DNA of 64,000 nt from Acetomicrobium sp. S15 = DSM 107314 (lineage in GTDB: Bacteria; Synergistota; Synergistia; Synergistales; Thermosynergistaceae): contig NZ_JADEVE010000042.1 in NCBI RefSeq assembly GCF_016125955.1, forward strand, positions 1 through 64,000, read 5' to 3'. Under the pieces are notes generated by a model. That model was not told where the DNA came from, did not search any database, and saw only the letters and a program-made list of their open reading frames with translations. Positions 53,566 through 63,909 of the stretch are shown here, piece by piece. Made by a program: the position numbers and the translations under genes. Each line of letters opens with the position of its first letter. The first letter of the stretch is position 1.

Positions 53566-54858
53566 CTACAAGCGCAGCAAACCGCCAGTGCGCTCCCTGC
53601 GCTTTAGTATGCCCTCATAATGACGAATTAAAAGCTGAGCTTCGATCTGGTGAACTGTATCGAGAGCCACGCCTACGACGATGAGCACGGCGGTGCCGCC
53701 GAAGTAAAACGTTGTTATCCCCATAAGGCTCGTCATTAACGTAGGAATTAGCGCTATGGCAGCGAGAAATATTGCCCCTCCCAATGTGATCCTGGATAGA
53801 ACTTTTTCGATGTATTCGGCTGTAGGCCTACCAGGTCGAATTCCCAAGATGAAACCGCCGTATTTCTTCATGTTGTTCGCCACGTCCGCGGGATTGAATA
53901 CGACTGCCGTGTAGAAGTACGTGAAGAATACGATCAGGGCTACATAAAGGACCATGTAAAGGGCACTGTTCGGAGAAAGTAGCCTTTGTATAAACATGGC
54001 GGCCTCGCCTGAGAAAAACCGCGCGATAGTGGAAGGGAAGAGCAGGACCGAGGAGGCGAATATTATAGGTATTACGCCTGCCTGGTTAACCCGCAGCGGT
54101 ATAAAGGTGCTTTGGCCACCATAGACGCGATTCCCTACCACGCGTTTGGCGTACTGGACCGGCAAACGGCGCTGTCCTTCTTGAAGGACTATGCAGCTTG
54201 CCACGACGAGGACGATGATCACGAGGGCTACTAACAATGTCAAAGCATTCATTTCTCCAGACCCCAGCATCGACCAAGTCCTGATGACGGCCTCGGGCAA
54301 ACGAGCGACTATCCCTGCAAATATCAGCAAGGAGATGCCGTTGCCGATGCCATGATCCGATATCATCTCGCCCAGCCACATGACGGTCATACAGCCGGCT
54401 ACAAGGGTGATGACCACCACTCCCATGTTGAGCGCGCCGCTCGGAAAAACACCGAGACCGCGCAACCAGAAAGCCATGCCCGCTGCCTGAACGGCTGCGA
54501 AAAAGATTGTGCTCACTCTGGTGTACTGGGTGATCTTACGCCGCCCCTCTTCGCCCTCCTTCTGTAGGCGCTCCAGGGCAGGTATCACTACGGTCAAAAG
54601 CTGTATGACTATGCTCGCATTTATGTACGGCGCTACGCCTAAGGCAAACACGCTAAAGCGGCGCAAGGCACCACCTGCAAAGAGATCAAAAAAACTCAGC
54701 ATGCCTCCCTCTTGAAAGAGGCCGGCCATGGCCGCAGCATCAATGCCGGGGGTTGGGATATGGGCTCCCAACCTGAAGACGAAGAGCACTCCTATTGTAA
54801 AAAGAATCCTCCTCTTTAGGTCGGGCAGCTTAAAGGCATCCCTAAAGGAATCGAGCAT
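53566..54858 (-). CDS. secY: Preprotein translocase subunit SecY
   Basis: 430 residues with ten membrane segments. FRLGAHIPTPGIDAAAMAGL, GIGNGISLLIFAGIVARLPE and the plug/pore region, then RPGRPTAEYIEKVLSRITLG, are SecY signatures. It forms the protein-conducting channel. Three bases after rplO, the classical spc order. Confidence 0.97.
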   Translation of the reverse strand: MLDSFRDAFKLPDLKRRILFTIGVLFVFRLGAHIPTPGIDAAAMAGLFQEGGMLSFFDLFAGGALRRFSVFALGVAPYINASIVIQLLTVVIPALERLQKEGEEGRRKITQYTRVSTIFFAAVQAAGMAFWLRGLGVFPSGALNMGVVVITLVAGCMTVMWLGEMISDHGIGNGISLLIFAGIVARLPEAVIRTWSMLGSGEMNALTLLVALVIIVLVVASCIVLQEGQRRLPVQYAKRVVGNRVYGGQSTFIPLRVNQAGVIPIIFASSVLLFPSTIARFFSGEAAMFIQRLLSPNSALYMVLYVALIVFFTYFYTAVVFNPADVANNMKKYGGFILGIRPGRPTAEYIEKVLSRITLGGAIFLAAIALIPTLMTSLMGITTFYFGGTAVLIVVGVALDTVHQIEAQLLIRHYEGILKRRERTGGLLRL

Positions 54859-54861
54859 CCT

Positions 54862-55311
54862 CTAAATCACCTCGGCCTTTCCACCTGCGGCTTCAACTCT
54901 CTCCTTCGCCTTCATACTGAAAAGGTTGGCACGTACGACCAGGGGCTTTGTGAGCTCACCGTCCCCTAATATCTTTACCGGCGTGGAAAGATCTTTAATG
55001 AGGCCGGCAGCGAACAGCTCCGCCGGTCCAACGATGCTTCCATTCTGAAAAAGCTCATCGAGCCTCCCAATGTTTACGACCTGATACACCTTAGCAAAGC
55101 GCGCGTTGCTAAAACCCCTCTTGGGGATCCGCCTGTGCAGGGGCATCTGCCCACCTTCAAAGCCAACCGGCAGCTTACCAGTGCCTGCCCTCGCGCTTTC
55201 ACCTTTGTGGCCCTTCCCGCAGGTCTTTCCGTGTCCGCTGCCGATGCCACATCCCAGGCGTTTGGGTTTTCGTTTGGAACCAGAGGCTGGCTTCAAATCG
55301 CCAATATGCAT
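54862..55311 (-). CDS. rplO: 50S ribosomal protein L15
   Basis: 149 residues. RLGCGIGSGHGKTCGKGHKG is the family signature. Three bases after rpmD. Confidence 0.97.
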   Translation of the reverse strand: MHIGDLKPASGSKRKPKRLGCGIGSGHGKTCGKGHKGESARAGTGKLPVGFEGGQMPLHRRIPKRGFSNARFAKVYQVVNIGRLDELFQNGSIVGPAELFAAGLIKDLSTPVKILGDGELTKPLVVRANLFSMKAKERVEAAGGKAEVI

Positions 55312-55314
55312 CAG

Positions 55315-55509
55315 CTATTCCCTCCCTTCCTGAACCGCCGACCACTCCACAAGATGCTCTACCGCCTTTATCATGCCGCGCACCTGAGGCGTGTCATCAT
55401 GCTCTACCGTGTGATTGAGGCGCTGCAAGCCCAATGCCCTTATGGTCCTGGCTTGGCGCTTCGGATAACCTATGGCGCTGCGTTTCCAGGTGATGCGAAG
55501 CTTTCCCAT
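55315..55509 (-). CDS. rpmD: 50S ribosomal protein L30
   Basis: 64 residues. KLRITWKRSAIGYPKRQART, then IRALGLQRLNHTVEHDD. Between rpsE and rplO as usual. Confidence 0.95.
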   Translation of the reverse strand: MGKLRITWKRSAIGYPKRQARTIRALGLQRLNHTVEHDDTPQVRGMIKAVEHLVEWSAVQEGRE

Positions 55510-55524
55510 CGTCCCGCGCCCTCC

Positions 55525-56040
55525 TCACTTAGTGAGTTCCTTCTCCTTGCCCCTGAGTTTCAACAACTCTTCCGGGGATCGGAGAGATTTTAAGGCCTCT
55601 AATGTCGCGTACGCCACATTGATGGGGTTGGATGTCCTGCCTATAACCTTCGTAAGGACGTCTTTAACCCCTCCGAGTTCCATGATCGCCCTGACCACAG
55701 CGCTGGCGATGACGCCCGTTCCTGGCGCAGCCGGTCTCAGCAAAACCGAAGCGGCACCGAAATTGCCGATTATGGGATGAGGTATAGTGGTGCCGACTTG
55801 TTTCAATTCCACAAGGTCTTTTTTGGCCTTCTCTATGCCCTTTCGCACCGCTTCTGGTATTTCCCGAGCCTTGCCCAAGCCAACGCCCACATATCGCTCC
55901 TCGTCCCCGACGACGACGAGGACGCTGAACTTAAACCTCTTGCCTCCCTTGACCACCTTGCTGACGCGGCTGATGGCTACAACTCGTTCCTTCATCGTCT
56001 CTTTTTCCATTACATCCCGCTTTGTCACCACGAAGGCCAT
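55525..56040 (-). CDS. rpsE: 30S ribosomal protein S5
   Basis: 171 residues. Double-stranded-RNA-binding part [20 protein letters not shown], then [20 protein letters not shown], and [20 protein letters not shown]. Involved in decoding accuracy. Confidence 0.97.
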   Translation of the reverse strand: MAFVVTKRDVMEKETMKERVVAISRVSKVVKGGKRFKFSVLVVVGDEERYVGVGLGKAREIPEAVRKGIEKAKKDLVELKQVGTTIPHPIIGNFGAASVLLRPAAPGTGVIASAVVRAIMELGGVKDVLTKVIGRTSNPINVAYATLEALKSLRSPEELLKLRGKEKELTK

Positions 56041-56047
56041 CCTCCTC

Positions 56048-56434
56048 CTAAAACTTTAATCCAGCGTCGCGAGCTGCATCGGCCAGCGCTTTTATCCTGC
56101 CGTGATAAATGTGACCGCCACGGTCAAAGACTACTGCGCTTATCCCTTTTGCAGACGCGCGCTCAGCGATAAGTCTACCGACAGCCTTAGCGGCCTCCGT
56201 GTCTTTCTTGGAAGCCATGCTCTCCCTTAACGCCTTTTCGAGCGTCGAAGCGGCTGCAATTGTATGTCCCCGTTCGTCATCTATCAACTGGGCGTAAATA
56301 TAATGGAGGCTCCGGAATACTGCTAATCGCGGGCGCTCCGCAGTGCCCGAAACTTTCTTTCTCAGGCGACGATGTCGCAGCTGCCGCCCTATGTTGCGGC
56401 TTTCCTTGTTGGTCAATGGTCCATACCTCCTCAC
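56048..56434 (-). CDS. rplR: 50S ribosomal protein L18
   Basis: 128 residues, slightly longer than typical at the N-terminus. [35 protein letters not shown] and [20 protein letters not shown]. Binds 5S rRNA. Overlaps rplF by four bases. Confidence 0.96.
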   Translation of the reverse strand: MRRYGPLTNKESRNIGRQLRHRRLRKKVSGTAERPRLAVFRSLHYIYAQLIDDERGHTIAAASTLEKALRESMASKKDTEAAKAVGRLIAERASAKGISAVVFDRGGHIYHGRIKALADAARDAGLKF

Positions 56435-56973
56435 TTCGCAGCGCTGGTCTTGCCGGCTTTGCGAACCACTTGCTCGCCCACATAGCGAATGCCCTTGCCC
56501 TTATATGGCTCTGGAGGGCGAAATCCTCTGATTACAGCTGCCACTTGGCCGACCTGTTGTTTGTCAATGCCTCGCACTATAATCTTAGCCGGGCCGTCAG
56601 TGGCCAACTCCACGCCCTTTGGAGCCTCGAATTCAACCGGCTTCGAATATCCCAGGCTCAATACAAGCTTGCCGCCCTGGACTTGAGCGCGATATCCTAT
56701 GCCCACTATCTCGAGCTGCCTCTCAAATCCTTGAGCCACGCCTGTTGCCATGTTAGACAAAAGCGCCCTTGCAAGACCGTGGAGGGCCCTCGCTTCTTTA
56801 TCATCGCTGTGTCTGTGTACATAGATTTGACCGTCTTTCACCTGTGCCTCGATGTCCGGCCACAGTTCGAGGGAGAGCTCACCTTTGGGCCCTTTCATTT
56901 TTACCCTTTTGCCCTCCACAACGGCGCTCACGCCCTTAGGGATGGGAATGGGTTTTCTCCCTATGCGCGACAT
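56431..56973 (-). CDS. rplF: 50S ribosomal protein L6
   Basis: 180 residues. [20 protein letters not shown] and the C-terminal [20 protein letters not shown], then KAGKT. Near the factor-binding site. Confidence 0.97.
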   Translation of the reverse strand: MSRIGRKPIPIPKGVSAVVEGKRVKMKGPKGELSLELWPDIEAQVKDGQIYVHRHSDDKEARALHGLARALLSNMATGVAQGFERQLEIVGIGYRAQVQGGKLVLSLGYSKPVEFEAPKGVELATDGPAKIIVRGIDKQQVGQVAAVIRGFRPPEPYKGKGIRYVGEQVVRKAGKTSAAK

Positions 56974-56985
56974 GGCCTTTCCTCC

Positions 56986-57390
56986 TCACCATACATAGCA
57001 GACGACCTCCCCACCCAAGCCTTTGCGCCTGGCCTCTACATCGGTCATTAAGCCGCTCGGTGTGGATATGATCGCAACTCCAAGCCCTCCCATTACTTTG
57101 GGCAATTCCCTCTTATTGACGTAAAAACGCCTTCCGGGCTTGCTTACCCGCTTTACACCTTGAATCACGCGCTCCTTGTTGGGACCGTAATTCAGATATA
57201 CCCTAATAGTAGCGTAAGGTTTCTGCGGATCGTTTACAACTTTGAAGTTGCGTATATACCCCTCTTGCTTTATGAGTTTGACAATTTCAAGCTTCATCTT
57301 GCTCAATGGAATATCAACCCACTCATGACGCGCAATGTTGCCATTCCTGATGCGCGTCAGCATATCTGCTATTGGGTCATTGACATACAT
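56986..57390 (-). CDS. rpsH: 30S ribosomal protein S8
   Basis: 134 residues. [20 protein letters not shown] and [20 protein letters not shown], the usual start and end blocks. In many bacteria it represses the spc operon. Confidence 0.97.
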   Translation of the reverse strand: MYVNDPIADMLTRIRNGNIARHEWVDIPLSKMKLEIVKLIKQEGYIRNFKVVNDPQKPYATIRVYLNYGPNKERVIQGVKRVSKPGRRFYVNKRELPKVMGGLGVAIISTPSGLMTDVEARRKGLGGEVVCYVW

Positions 57391-57412
57391 CGTCCCATCC
57401 TCCCGATTCTGG

Positions 57413-57598
57413 CTACCAGCTCGCCTTGATCACGCCAGGGACCTTTCCCTCACGCGCCAACTTTCTGAAACAGCAACGGCACATCTGGAACTTGCGCAAA
57501 AACGAGCGCGGCCTCCCACAGATTGGGCATCTATTATACTTCCGCACCGGAAATTTGGGCTCCCTGGTTGCCTTTACCATAAGCGCCTTTGTAGACAC
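57413..57598 (-). CDS. rpsZ: 30S ribosomal protein S14, type Z
   Basis: 61 residues. Short zinc form with [10 protein letters not shown] and [20 protein letters not shown]; four cysteines bind zinc. With zinc forms of S4 and L36 nearby, this genome uses C+ ribosomal paralogues. Confidence 0.96.
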   Translation of the reverse strand: MSTKALMVKATREPKFPVRKYNRCPICGRPRSFLRKFQMCRCCFRKLAREGKVPGVIKASW

Positions 57599-57614
57599 CT
57601 ATACATCACCTTCC

Positions 57615-58154
57615 TCAGCGGCTGAAAGGAAAGCCAAGCTCAGCAAGGAGAGCCTGAGCTTCCTCGTCTTTTTTAGCGGTGGTAACGATCGTAATGTTCA
57701 TACCCCGTACCTTTAACACCTTGTCATAATCGATCTCCGGAAAAACGAGTTGCTCTCGCAAACCTAAATTATAATTGCCCCTGCCGTCGAAACTGCGCCT
57801 CGAAATGCCGCGAAAGTCCTTTATACGCGGCAAGGCGACGGTGACGAGGCGATCCAAAAACTCCCACATTCGCGCTCCGCGCAACGTTACCATGCACCCC
57901 ACCGGCATACCAGCACGAACCTTGAAGTTGGCCACAGATCTCTTTGCGCGCTTAAGGACAGGGCGTTGCCCCGTTATGAGCGCAACCTCTTCCATGACCG
58001 CATCCAGGTATTTTATGTCCTGCTTTGCCTCCCCCACGCCGACGTTGATGACCACCTTCTCAATGCGAGGCACTTCCATGACATTTTTGTAGCCAAACGT
58101 TTGCATGACACGAGGCACAGCATCGCGATATTTCTGCAAAAAACGAGAAACCAT
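57615..58154 (-). CDS. rplE: 50S ribosomal protein L5
   Basis: 179 residues from the ATG at 58154, preceded by GGGGAGG; the open frame upstream lies in rplX and is unlike L5. [20 protein letters not shown] and [20 protein letters not shown] with [10 protein letters not shown]. Binds 5S rRNA and contacts S13. Confidence 0.96.
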   Translation of the reverse strand: MVSRFLQKYRDAVPRVMQTFGYKNVMEVPRIEKVVINVGVGEAKQDIKYLDAVMEEVALITGQRPVLKRAKRSVANFKVRAGMPVGCMVTLRGARMWEFLDRLVTVALPRIKDFRGISRRSFDGRGNYNLGLREQLVFPEIDYDKVLKVRGMNITIVTTAKKDEEAQALLAELGFPFSR

Positions 58155-58167
58155 ATCGACGCCTCCC

Positions 58168-58494
58168 CTATACCTTGTCCACGATCTCCCCACACTGCTT
58201 GCACAGGCGGACTTTACGGCCATCCTGCATGAAAGCCCTTTTGACCCGCGTCGGCTTGCCGCAGGCCGGACAAACGAACATGAGCTTACATGCATATATG
58301 GGAGATTCTTGCTTAATGATGCCGCCCTGAGGGTTCTTCTTGCTCGGGCGCGCATGTTTTGTGACTATGTTTACGCCTTCCACAACCGCCATACCGCGGC
58401 TCGGTATGTTGCGAAGAACCTTACCTTCTTTGCCCTTATCTTTCCCAGATATTACGCGCACCATATCGCCTTTTTTAATTCGCATCTTGCCCAT
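58168..58494 (-). CDS. rplX: 50S ribosomal protein L24
   Basis: About 108 residues from the ATG at 58494 (GAGGTG eight bases upstream). The KOW motif is [20 protein letters not shown], then [20 protein letters not shown]. It starts 50S assembly. The C-terminal CPACGKP...CKQCG is a zinc-like pair, as in many L24. Confidence 0.95.
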   Translation of the reverse strand: MGKMRIKKGDMVRVISGKDKGKEGKVLRNIPSRGMAVVEGVNIVTKHARPSKKNPQGGIIKQESPIYACKLMFVCPACGKPTRVKRAFMQDGRKVRLCKQCGEIVDKV

Positions 58495-58507
58495 CTCAAA
58501 ATCCACC

Positions 58508-58876
58508 TCATATCACCTCGGGAGCCAACGAGACAATTCGCATGAACTTCTTCTCCCTGAGCTCCCTTGCCACCGGACCGAATATGCGTGTCCCCCGTGG
58601 ATTTCCCTGATTGTCTATCAAGACTGCCGCGTTGTCGTCGAAACGAACGTATGAGCCATCCCTTCTTCGCACTTCTTTTTTAGTGCGAACTATTACTGCT
58701 TTTACCACATCACCCTTTGAGATATCGCTGTTAGGGGCAGCCTCTTTGACAGAGGCAACTATCGTGTCTCCGATTGTGCCCCAGCGCCGCTTGCTGCCGC
58801 CCAACACTTGTATGCACATTATTCTCTTGGCACCGGAGTTGTCTGCGACATTAAGCATCGTTTGAAGCTGAATCAT
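58508..58876 (-). CDS. rplN: 50S ribosomal protein L14
   Basis: 122 residues. [20 protein letters not shown] and [20 protein letters not shown]. Its start overlaps rpsQ by 26 bp, so the tail of S17 is coded over it. Confidence 0.97.
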   Translation of the reverse strand: MIQLQTMLNVADNSGAKRIMCIQVLGGSKRRWGTIGDTIVASVKEAAPNSDISKGDVVKAVIVRTKKEVRRRDGSYVRFDDNAAVLIDNQGNPRGTRIFGPVARELREKKFMRIVSLAPEVI

Positions 58877-59174
58877 CGATCCTACCTCCCTCGTTGGAGG
58901 CTTCGCCTTCCAAAAGTTGAGCTTTGGCCACTACCGTAACTACTCTCCACCTTTTGCGGCGAGAGAGGGGCCTGGTTTCTTCTATTTGCACTGTATCACC
59001 AACGCGACAGCTGTTCCCTTCGTTATGGGCCATATACTTCTTGTGCCTGACCACTCGTTTGCCGTAAAGCGGATGCTCGGCAGTGCGCGTAACGCGGACG
59101 ACGACGGTTTTATCCATCTTGTCGCTCACCACCACTCCCACCCGCGTCTTACGGCGGGACAGATGTTCCTCCAT
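58851..59174 (-). CDS. rpsQ: 30S ribosomal protein S17, with C-terminal extension
   Basis: 107 residues versus the usual 80-90. The core [20 protein letters not shown] and [20 protein letters not shown] is standard; about 18 extra acidic/polar residues ([19 protein letters not shown]) follow. These lie partly in the overlap with rplN. Confidence 0.95.
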   Translation of the reverse strand: MEEHLSRRKTRVGVVVSDKMDKTVVVRVTRTAEHPLYGKRVVRHKKYMAHNEGNSCRVGDTVQIEETRPLSRRKRWRVVTVVAKAQLLEGEASNEGGRIDDSASNDA

Positions 59175-59179
59175 CGTTG

Positions 59180-59395
59180 CTACCTCCTCACCGTCGAGCG
59201 ATCCGGGGATAATTCTTTTTCCCTCACGACCGTCAAAATCCTCGCTATAGTTCGCTTTACCTCTTTAATCCTCCCAGTATTGCCCAACTGGCCAATGGCA
59301 TTCTGGAAGCGCAAATTAAAGAGCTCTTCCTTGTATTGGAGATGCTTTTCTCTGAGTTCGTCCAGCGTTAGATCGCGAAGCTCGCCCGCTTTCAT
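59180..59395 (-). CDS. rpmC: 50S ribosomal protein L29
   Basis: 71 residues from the ATG at 59395 (a GTG two codons earlier is possible). [20 protein letters not shown], then [20 protein letters not shown]. Two-helix hairpin at the tunnel exit. Confidence 0.96.
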   Translation of the reverse strand: MKAGELRDLTLDELREKHLQYKEELFNLRFQNAIGQLGNTGRIKEVKRTIARILTVVREKELSPDRSTVRR

Positions 59396-59397
59396 CC

Positions 59398-59820
59398 TCA
59401 CTCACCACCCATTCCCTCTCGACAGATGACCCGAACCTTTATGGGAAGCTTACAGGAGGCCGCACGAAAGGCCTCTTCTACAAGCTCCTTAGAGATCCCA
59501 GCCACCTCAAAGAGGACACGACCTCTTTTGACAGGGGCAACCCACAGTTCGGGCGTGCCCTTGCCTTTGCCCATGCGCGTTTCAAGAGGTTTTTTGGTAT
59601 AGGCTACATCGGGGAAGACGCGAATCCACATCCTTCCGCCCTTACGCAACCTACGAGTGATGGCAATCCTGGCCGCCTCTATCTGGCGAGCGGTAAGCCA
59701 AACATTCTCCAAGGCCTGAAGACCATAGTCTCCAAACGCCACATTAGCCCCTCTCCTGGCCATGCCCCTGAGAGGAGGACGGTGCGGTTTTCTGTATTTA
59801 ACTCGCTTGGGCATGAGCAT
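59398..59820 (-). CDS. rplP: 50S ribosomal protein L16
   Basis: 140 residues from the ATG at 59820, with AGGAGGG upstream; it overlaps rpsC by 23 bp. [20 protein letters not shown], then [20 protein letters not shown] and RMGKGKG. Near the A-site tRNA. Confidence 0.96.
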   Translation of the reverse strand: MLMPKRVKYRKPHRPPLRGMARRGANVAFGDYGLQALENVWLTARQIEAARIAITRRLRKGGRMWIRVFPDVAYTKKPLETRMGKGKGTPELWVAPVKRGRVLFEVAGISKELVEEAFRAASCKLPIKVRVICREGMGGE

Positions 59821-60496
59821 CTGTCTTATCACCCTCCTGGGAACCGACAAGGCTCGCCCTTTCAAGGCTGGCATCGCCCTTGTATATCCAAACCTTGATG
59901 CCAATGGCGCCTGCTATCGTGCGAGCTGTCGCAAAACCATAATCGATATCGGCCCTAATCGTAGATAGGGGAAGTTGCCCCTCGAGATACCATTCCTTAC
60001 GAGCTATTTCAGCACCACCCAAACGACCGGAGCACTGAATTTTTACGCCCTTAGCGCCCGCCTTCATGGCCCTGAATATGGCCTGCTTCATGGCGCGGCG
60101 GAACGAGACCCTTCTTTCTATCGCTGAAGCCACTCCCTCGGCCACGATTTGGGCTTCTATGTCAGGGGATTTTATCTCTTGAATGTTTATCATCACCCTG
60201 CAGTTCGTCATGCCGTGCAATTCTTCTCTGACATTCTGGATCTCCGTGCCACCTTTGCCGATGACGATACCAGGGCGCGCTGTCCAAACCGTGAACCTAA
60301 TGACGTTGCCTATGCGCTCTATTTCGACCCTGGAAATCCCGGCGCGAGACCACCTGTTTCTAATCCACTCCCGCAACTTGATGTCGCTGTGGAGGTTTTT
60401 GGCATAAGACTTTCCCTCGCTGTACCAGCGCGACTCCCAATCGCGCACGACGCCTACCCTATATGCAACGGGATGTACCTTCTGGCCCACCTTCAC
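59798..60496 (-). CDS. rpsC: 30S ribosomal protein S3
   Basis: 232 residues. [20 protein letters not shown], the KH-domain [18 protein letters not shown] and the C-terminal [20 protein letters not shown]. Part of the mRNA entry channel. Confidence 0.97.
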   Translation of the reverse strand: MKVGQKVHPVAYRVGVVRDWESRWYSEGKSYAKNLHSDIKLREWIRNRWSRAGISRVEIERIGNVIRFTVWTARPGIVIGKGGTEIQNVREELHGMTNCRVMINIQEIKSPDIEAQIVAEGVASAIERRVSFRRAMKQAIFRAMKAGAKGVKIQCSGRLGGAEIARKEWYLEGQLPLSTIRADIDYGFATARTIAGAIGIKVWIYKGDASLERASLVGSQEGDKTDAHAQAS

Positions 60497-60504
60497 ACCT
60501 CCCT

Positions 60505-60837
60505 TTAGCGTTCAGACACCACTATAGTGATATGACTGGTTCTATGGCGATATGGGTGAGCCCGTCCCATAGAAACCGCTCGCCATCGACGCATACTGCT
60601 CCCCTGATCCGCAAAGGCCTTCTTCACTACGAGTTTGTCCACGTCGAGGCCGTGATTGTACTCCGCATTCGCCACGGCGCTGCGCAGAACTTTCTCTACG
60701 ATGCGCGCTGTCTTCTTGGGGGTGTAGCGCAAGGCCATCATCGCTTCTCCCACGTCCTTGCCTCTTATCAAAGTAAGCGTCTGCCGTACTTTAAAGGGGG
60801 AAACCCTAACTCCCTTAGCTATTGCTTTTGCCTCCAT
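60505..60837 (-). CDS. rplV: 50S ribosomal protein L22
   Basis: 110 residues. AKGVRVSPFKVRQTLTLIRG and SMRRWRAVSMGRAHPYRHRT, then SHITIVV. Lines the exit tunnel. Confidence 0.97.
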   Translation of the reverse strand: MEAKAIAKGVRVSPFKVRQTLTLIRGKDVGEAMMALRYTPKKTARIVEKVLRSAVANAEYNHGLDVDKLVVKKAFADQGSSMRRWRAVSMGRAHPYRHRTSHITIVVSER

Positions 60838-60852
60838 AAGATCCTCCCCTTT

Positions 60853-61134
60853 TTATCTCACCCGAGTAGCGCGTTCTTGGCCGGCATGACCACCGAAGCG
60901 GCGAGTGGGAGAGAACTCTCCCAGTTTGTGCCCCACCATATGCTCGGTTATGTATATCGGCAAGTGAGTTTTTCCGTTGTGTATGGCTATAGTGTGTCCT
61001 ATCATGCTCGGCACTACAGTAGACCGCCTCGACCAGGTCTTTATAACCCTCTTCTTGCCGGTCTCGTTCATCTCTTCTATCTTGCGCAAAAGCTTCGGGT
61101 CCACGTAGGGCCCCTTTTTCCTGGAACGAGCCAT
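60853..61134 (-). CDS. rpsS: 30S ribosomal protein S19
   Basis: 93 residues from the ATG at 61134 (AGGAGG upstream). [20 protein letters not shown], then [20 protein letters not shown] and [15 protein letters not shown]. Confidence 0.97.
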   Translation of the reverse strand: MARSRKKGPYVDPKLLRKIEEMNETGKKRVIKTWSRRSTVVPSMIGHTIAIHNGKTHLPIYITEHMVGHKLGEFSPTRRFGGHAGQERATRVR

Positions 61135-61145
61135 CGTCAATCCTC

Positions 61146-61973
61146 CTATTTCTCGTATCTACGGCGCACGATCATCTTGTCCGAAGCTTTATCCTTGCGG
61201 GTTCTATACCCCTTGGCAGGGGTGCCCCACGGAGAAACCGGATGCTTGTTGGATTTACTTCGCCCCTCGCCGCCTCCCATAGGATGATCGACGGGGTTCA
61301 TTACCATGGCTCTAACTCTGGGCCGCCTTCCCAACCAGCGCTTGCGACCAGCCTTGCCATGAACTGCATTCTCGTGAGTTTCATTTCCTACCTGGCCCAC
61401 TGTAGCCATACACTCGAGCAACACCTTCCGCAGTTCGCCGCTCGGCATGCGGAGGAGGGCGTATTTACCCTCTTTGGCCATCAGCTGAGCCGAGACACCT
61501 GCAGCGCGCACGAGTACCCCTCCACGGCCCGGTTGCAGCTCAACGTTGTGAATAAAAGTTCCAACCGGGATATCCTTCAGCTTAAGCGCGTTGCCAGGTT
61601 TTATGTCCGCACCAGAACCAGCCATTATCATATCGCCTACTGCGAGCCCTGTCGGGGCCAAGATGTAGCGCTTTTCCCCATCTAAGTAATGGATGAGAGC
61701 TATTCGAGCGGAACGGTTAGGATCGTATTCGATGGCCGCCACCTTCCCAGGCACACCGATTTTGTCCCGCTTGAAGTCAATAATCCTGTATAAGCGCTTG
61801 TGCCCCCCGCCGCGTCTGCGTATGGTTACTCGACCGAGATTGTTGCGCCCTGCCTCAGAGTTCAACGATTTCACCAGGCTGCGCTCGGGAGCTTTCTTCG
61901 TAATCTCAGAAAAGTCCGGCGTGGCCATAAAACGGCGTCCAGGCGTGTACGGCTTGTATCTTTTAATCCCCAT
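61146..61973 (-). CDS. rplB: 50S ribosomal protein L2
   Basis: 275 residues from the ATG at 61973 (GGGGAGA upstream). [40 protein letters not shown] and [16 protein letters not shown] with the histidine important for peptidyl transfer. Confidence 0.98.
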   Translation of the reverse strand: MGIKRYKPYTPGRRFMATPDFSEITKKAPERSLVKSLNSEAGRNNLGRVTIRRRGGGHKRLYRIIDFKRDKIGVPGKVAAIEYDPNRSARIALIHYLDGEKRYILAPTGLAVGDMIMAGSGADIKPGNALKLKDIPVGTFIHNVELQPGRGGVLVRAAGVSAQLMAKEGKYALLRMPSGELRKVLLECMATVGQVGNETHENAVHGKAGRKRWLGRRPRVRAMVMNPVDHPMGGGEGRSKSNKHPVSPWGTPAKGYRTRKDKASDKMIVRRRYEK

Positions 61974-61987
61974 CGCCAAATCTCCCC

Positions 61988-62287
61988 TTATCTTATGCTA
62001 GCGCCCTCGAAGAACTCGATGCGCTCCCCTGGAGCCAGCGTGACAACGGCCTTTTTCCACGATCGAGAGCGACCTACATGCACACCAAGACGCTTGGGTT
62101 TAGAATTCACCTTGATGGTGTGAACCTTTACGACCTTCACCTTGAATGTCTTCTCCACAGCCTTCTTTATCTCACCCTTGTTGGCACCTGGATGAACCTC
62201 AAAAGTATATTTATTGTGCTCCATCTGGCGATTGCTCTTCTCCGTGATGATCGGCCTAATAATTATATCGTGAGGCAATAAGTTCAA
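61988..62287 (-). CDS. rplW: 50S ribosomal protein L23
   Basis: 99 residues. [20 protein letters not shown], then [20 protein letters not shown]. Docking site for trigger factor and SRP. Overlaps rplD by four bases. Confidence 0.97.
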   Translation of the reverse strand: MNLLPHDIIIRPIITEKSNRQMEHNKYTFEVHPGANKGEIKKAVEKTFKVKVVKVHTIKVNSKPKRLGVHVGRSRSWKKAVVTLAPGERIEFFEGASIR

Positions 62288-62910
62288 TTGCCATACACCC
62301 CCTCAATCCTTCTTGCGGCCTCCGGCGTGAGCAGAAGATTGCTATGATCCAAGATGTCGTAAACATTTATGCTATCTACGTGCAAAACTTTGGCGCCAGA
62401 TAAATTGGACACAGATTTGTTCACCGCCGGCATGCTCTGGTGCACGACGATCAGGGGTTTCTCCGCTGCATCCACCTTCTGCAGAAAGGCGAGCATGACC
62501 TTGGTCATTGGGCGCTCCAATTCCAGATCGGTCACGACCAACAAATGTCCCTCTTGCGCCTTAACCGTCAGGGCGCTCCTCATCGCAAGACTGCGTACCT
62601 TCTTATTGACTTTTTGCCTATAAGAGCGCGGTTTAGGACCATGAGCCACGCCTCCCCCAGCCCATATAGGAGACCTTATGCTCCCTTGGCGGGCACGGCC
62701 AGTGTGCTTCTGGCGCCACGGCTTTCGACCGCCACCGCGCACCTCGCCGCGCGACTTCGCAGAGTGCGTCCCCTGCCTAAGATTAGCGAGTTGAGCTGTA
62801 ACCACCTGATGCATGGCCGGAACGTGCACTACGGCGCCGAAGACCGCGTCGGCGAGAACAAATTCACCGACTGAATCGTCTTTGAAGTTAACTTGCTTTA
62901 CAACAGGCAT
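62284..62910 (-). CDS. rplD: 50S ribosomal protein L4
   Basis: 208 residues from the ATG at 62910 (AGGGAGGGG upstream). GTHSAKSRGEVRGGGRKPWR, then QKHTGRARQGSIRSPIWAGG, is the tunnel loop. L4 often represses the S10 operon. Confidence 0.96.
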   Translation of the reverse strand: MPVVKQVNFKDDSVGEFVLADAVFGAVVHVPAMHQVVTAQLANLRQGTHSAKSRGEVRGGGRKPWRQKHTGRARQGSIRSPIWAGGGVAHGPKPRSYRQKVNKKVRSLAMRSALTVKAQEGHLLVVTDLELERPMTKVMLAFLQKVDAAEKPLIVVHQSMPAVNKSVSNLSGAKVLHVDSINVYDILDHSNLLLTPEAARRIEGVYGN

Positions 62911-62936
62911 CGACTTTGCCCCTCCCTCTTGGCGCC

Positions 62937-63569
62937 TCATGACTTCTTGTGGATCAAAAGCAGGCCATTCCTCGACCCTGGAACAGCGCCCTTAAGGATC
63001 AGGAGGTTATTCTCCTCATCTACAGCTGCTACGGAGATATTTTTCACGGTCACTCGCCTTCCGCCCATGCGACCGGGCATCCTCTTGCCCTTAAAAACGT
63101 GACTAGGTGATGAGTTGGCTCCAGAGGAACCAGGCTGTCGATGAAACTTAGATGACCCGTGGCTGGCCGGACCCCCGCCAAAACCGTAGCGTTTTATAAC
63201 GCCGGCGAAGCCCTTTCCTTTGCTGACGCCGGTTACGTCCACTACCTCTCCTTCCTGGAAAGACCCCACAGTGACCTCGCTGCCTACCCGGACGTCAACC
63301 GGTTCGTTTATCCGGAACTCTCTGAGCCATCTTTTGGGCTCCACCCCGGCCTTTTTAAAAGAAGCCCTCATTGGGCGGTTGACCTTGTTTGGCTTCACGT
63401 CTCCATAGCCCAAGACAACGGCAGAATAGCCATCCTTTTCTGGTGTGCGCAGAGCCGCAACTACGCATGGCCCGGCCTCAACCAACGTTACCGGGATCAC
63501 TTTACCTTCCGAATCGAAGATCTGGGTCATTCCAACCTTGCGACCCAAGATGCCTTTCATAAACGCCAA
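62937..63569 (-). CDS. rplC: 50S ribosomal protein L3
   Basis: 210 residues. MKGILGRKVGMTQIFDSEGK (from residue 4), and FAGVIKRYGFGGGPASHGSS, then KFHRQPGS, the conserved finger that reaches the peptidyl-transferase centre. Confidence 0.97.
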   Translation of the reverse strand: MAFMKGILGRKVGMTQIFDSEGKVIPVTLVEAGPCVVAALRTPEKDGYSAVVLGYGDVKPNKVNRPMRASFKKAGVEPKRWLREFRINEPVDVRVGSEVTVGSFQEGEVVDVTGVSKGKGFAGVIKRYGFGGGPASHGSSKFHRQPGSSGANSSPSHVFKGKRMPGRMGGRRVTVKNISVAAVDEENNLLILKGAVPGSRNGLLLIHKKS

Positions 63570-63590
63570 CTCCTTTCGACCTCAAACCCT

Positions 63591-63896
63591 CTAAAGCTTT
63601 ATCTGGATATCCACCCCAGAGGGAAGATTCAACTGCATCAGCGCTTCCATCGTCTTCTGAGTGGGATCCACGATGTCGATAAGACGCTTATGGATGCGCA
63701 TCTCGAACTGCTCCCGCGCGTTCTTGTCCTTGTGCGGCGACTTGAGCACAGTGAATCTGTTTATCTCAGTCGGAAGCGGAATAGGACCAGACACGCGCGC
63801 ACCGCTCCTAATGGCGGTCTCTGCAATTTGCAGGGCTGAACTATCCAGCACTCGGTGATCAAAGGCTTTGAGTTTAATGCGGATCGTTTTGGCCAT
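63591..63896 (-). CDS. rpsJ: 30S ribosomal protein S10
   Basis: 101 residues. [20 protein letters not shown] and [20 protein letters not shown]. First gene of the S10 cluster; also the NusE antitermination factor. Follows tuf by 13 bp. Confidence 0.98.
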   Translation of the reverse strand: MAKTIRIKLKAFDHRVLDSSALQIAETAIRSGARVSGPIPLPTEINRFTVLKSPHKDKNAREQFEMRIHKRLIDIVDPTQKTMEALMQLNLPSGVDIQIKL

Positions 63897-63909
63897 CTAC
63901 GTCACTCCG

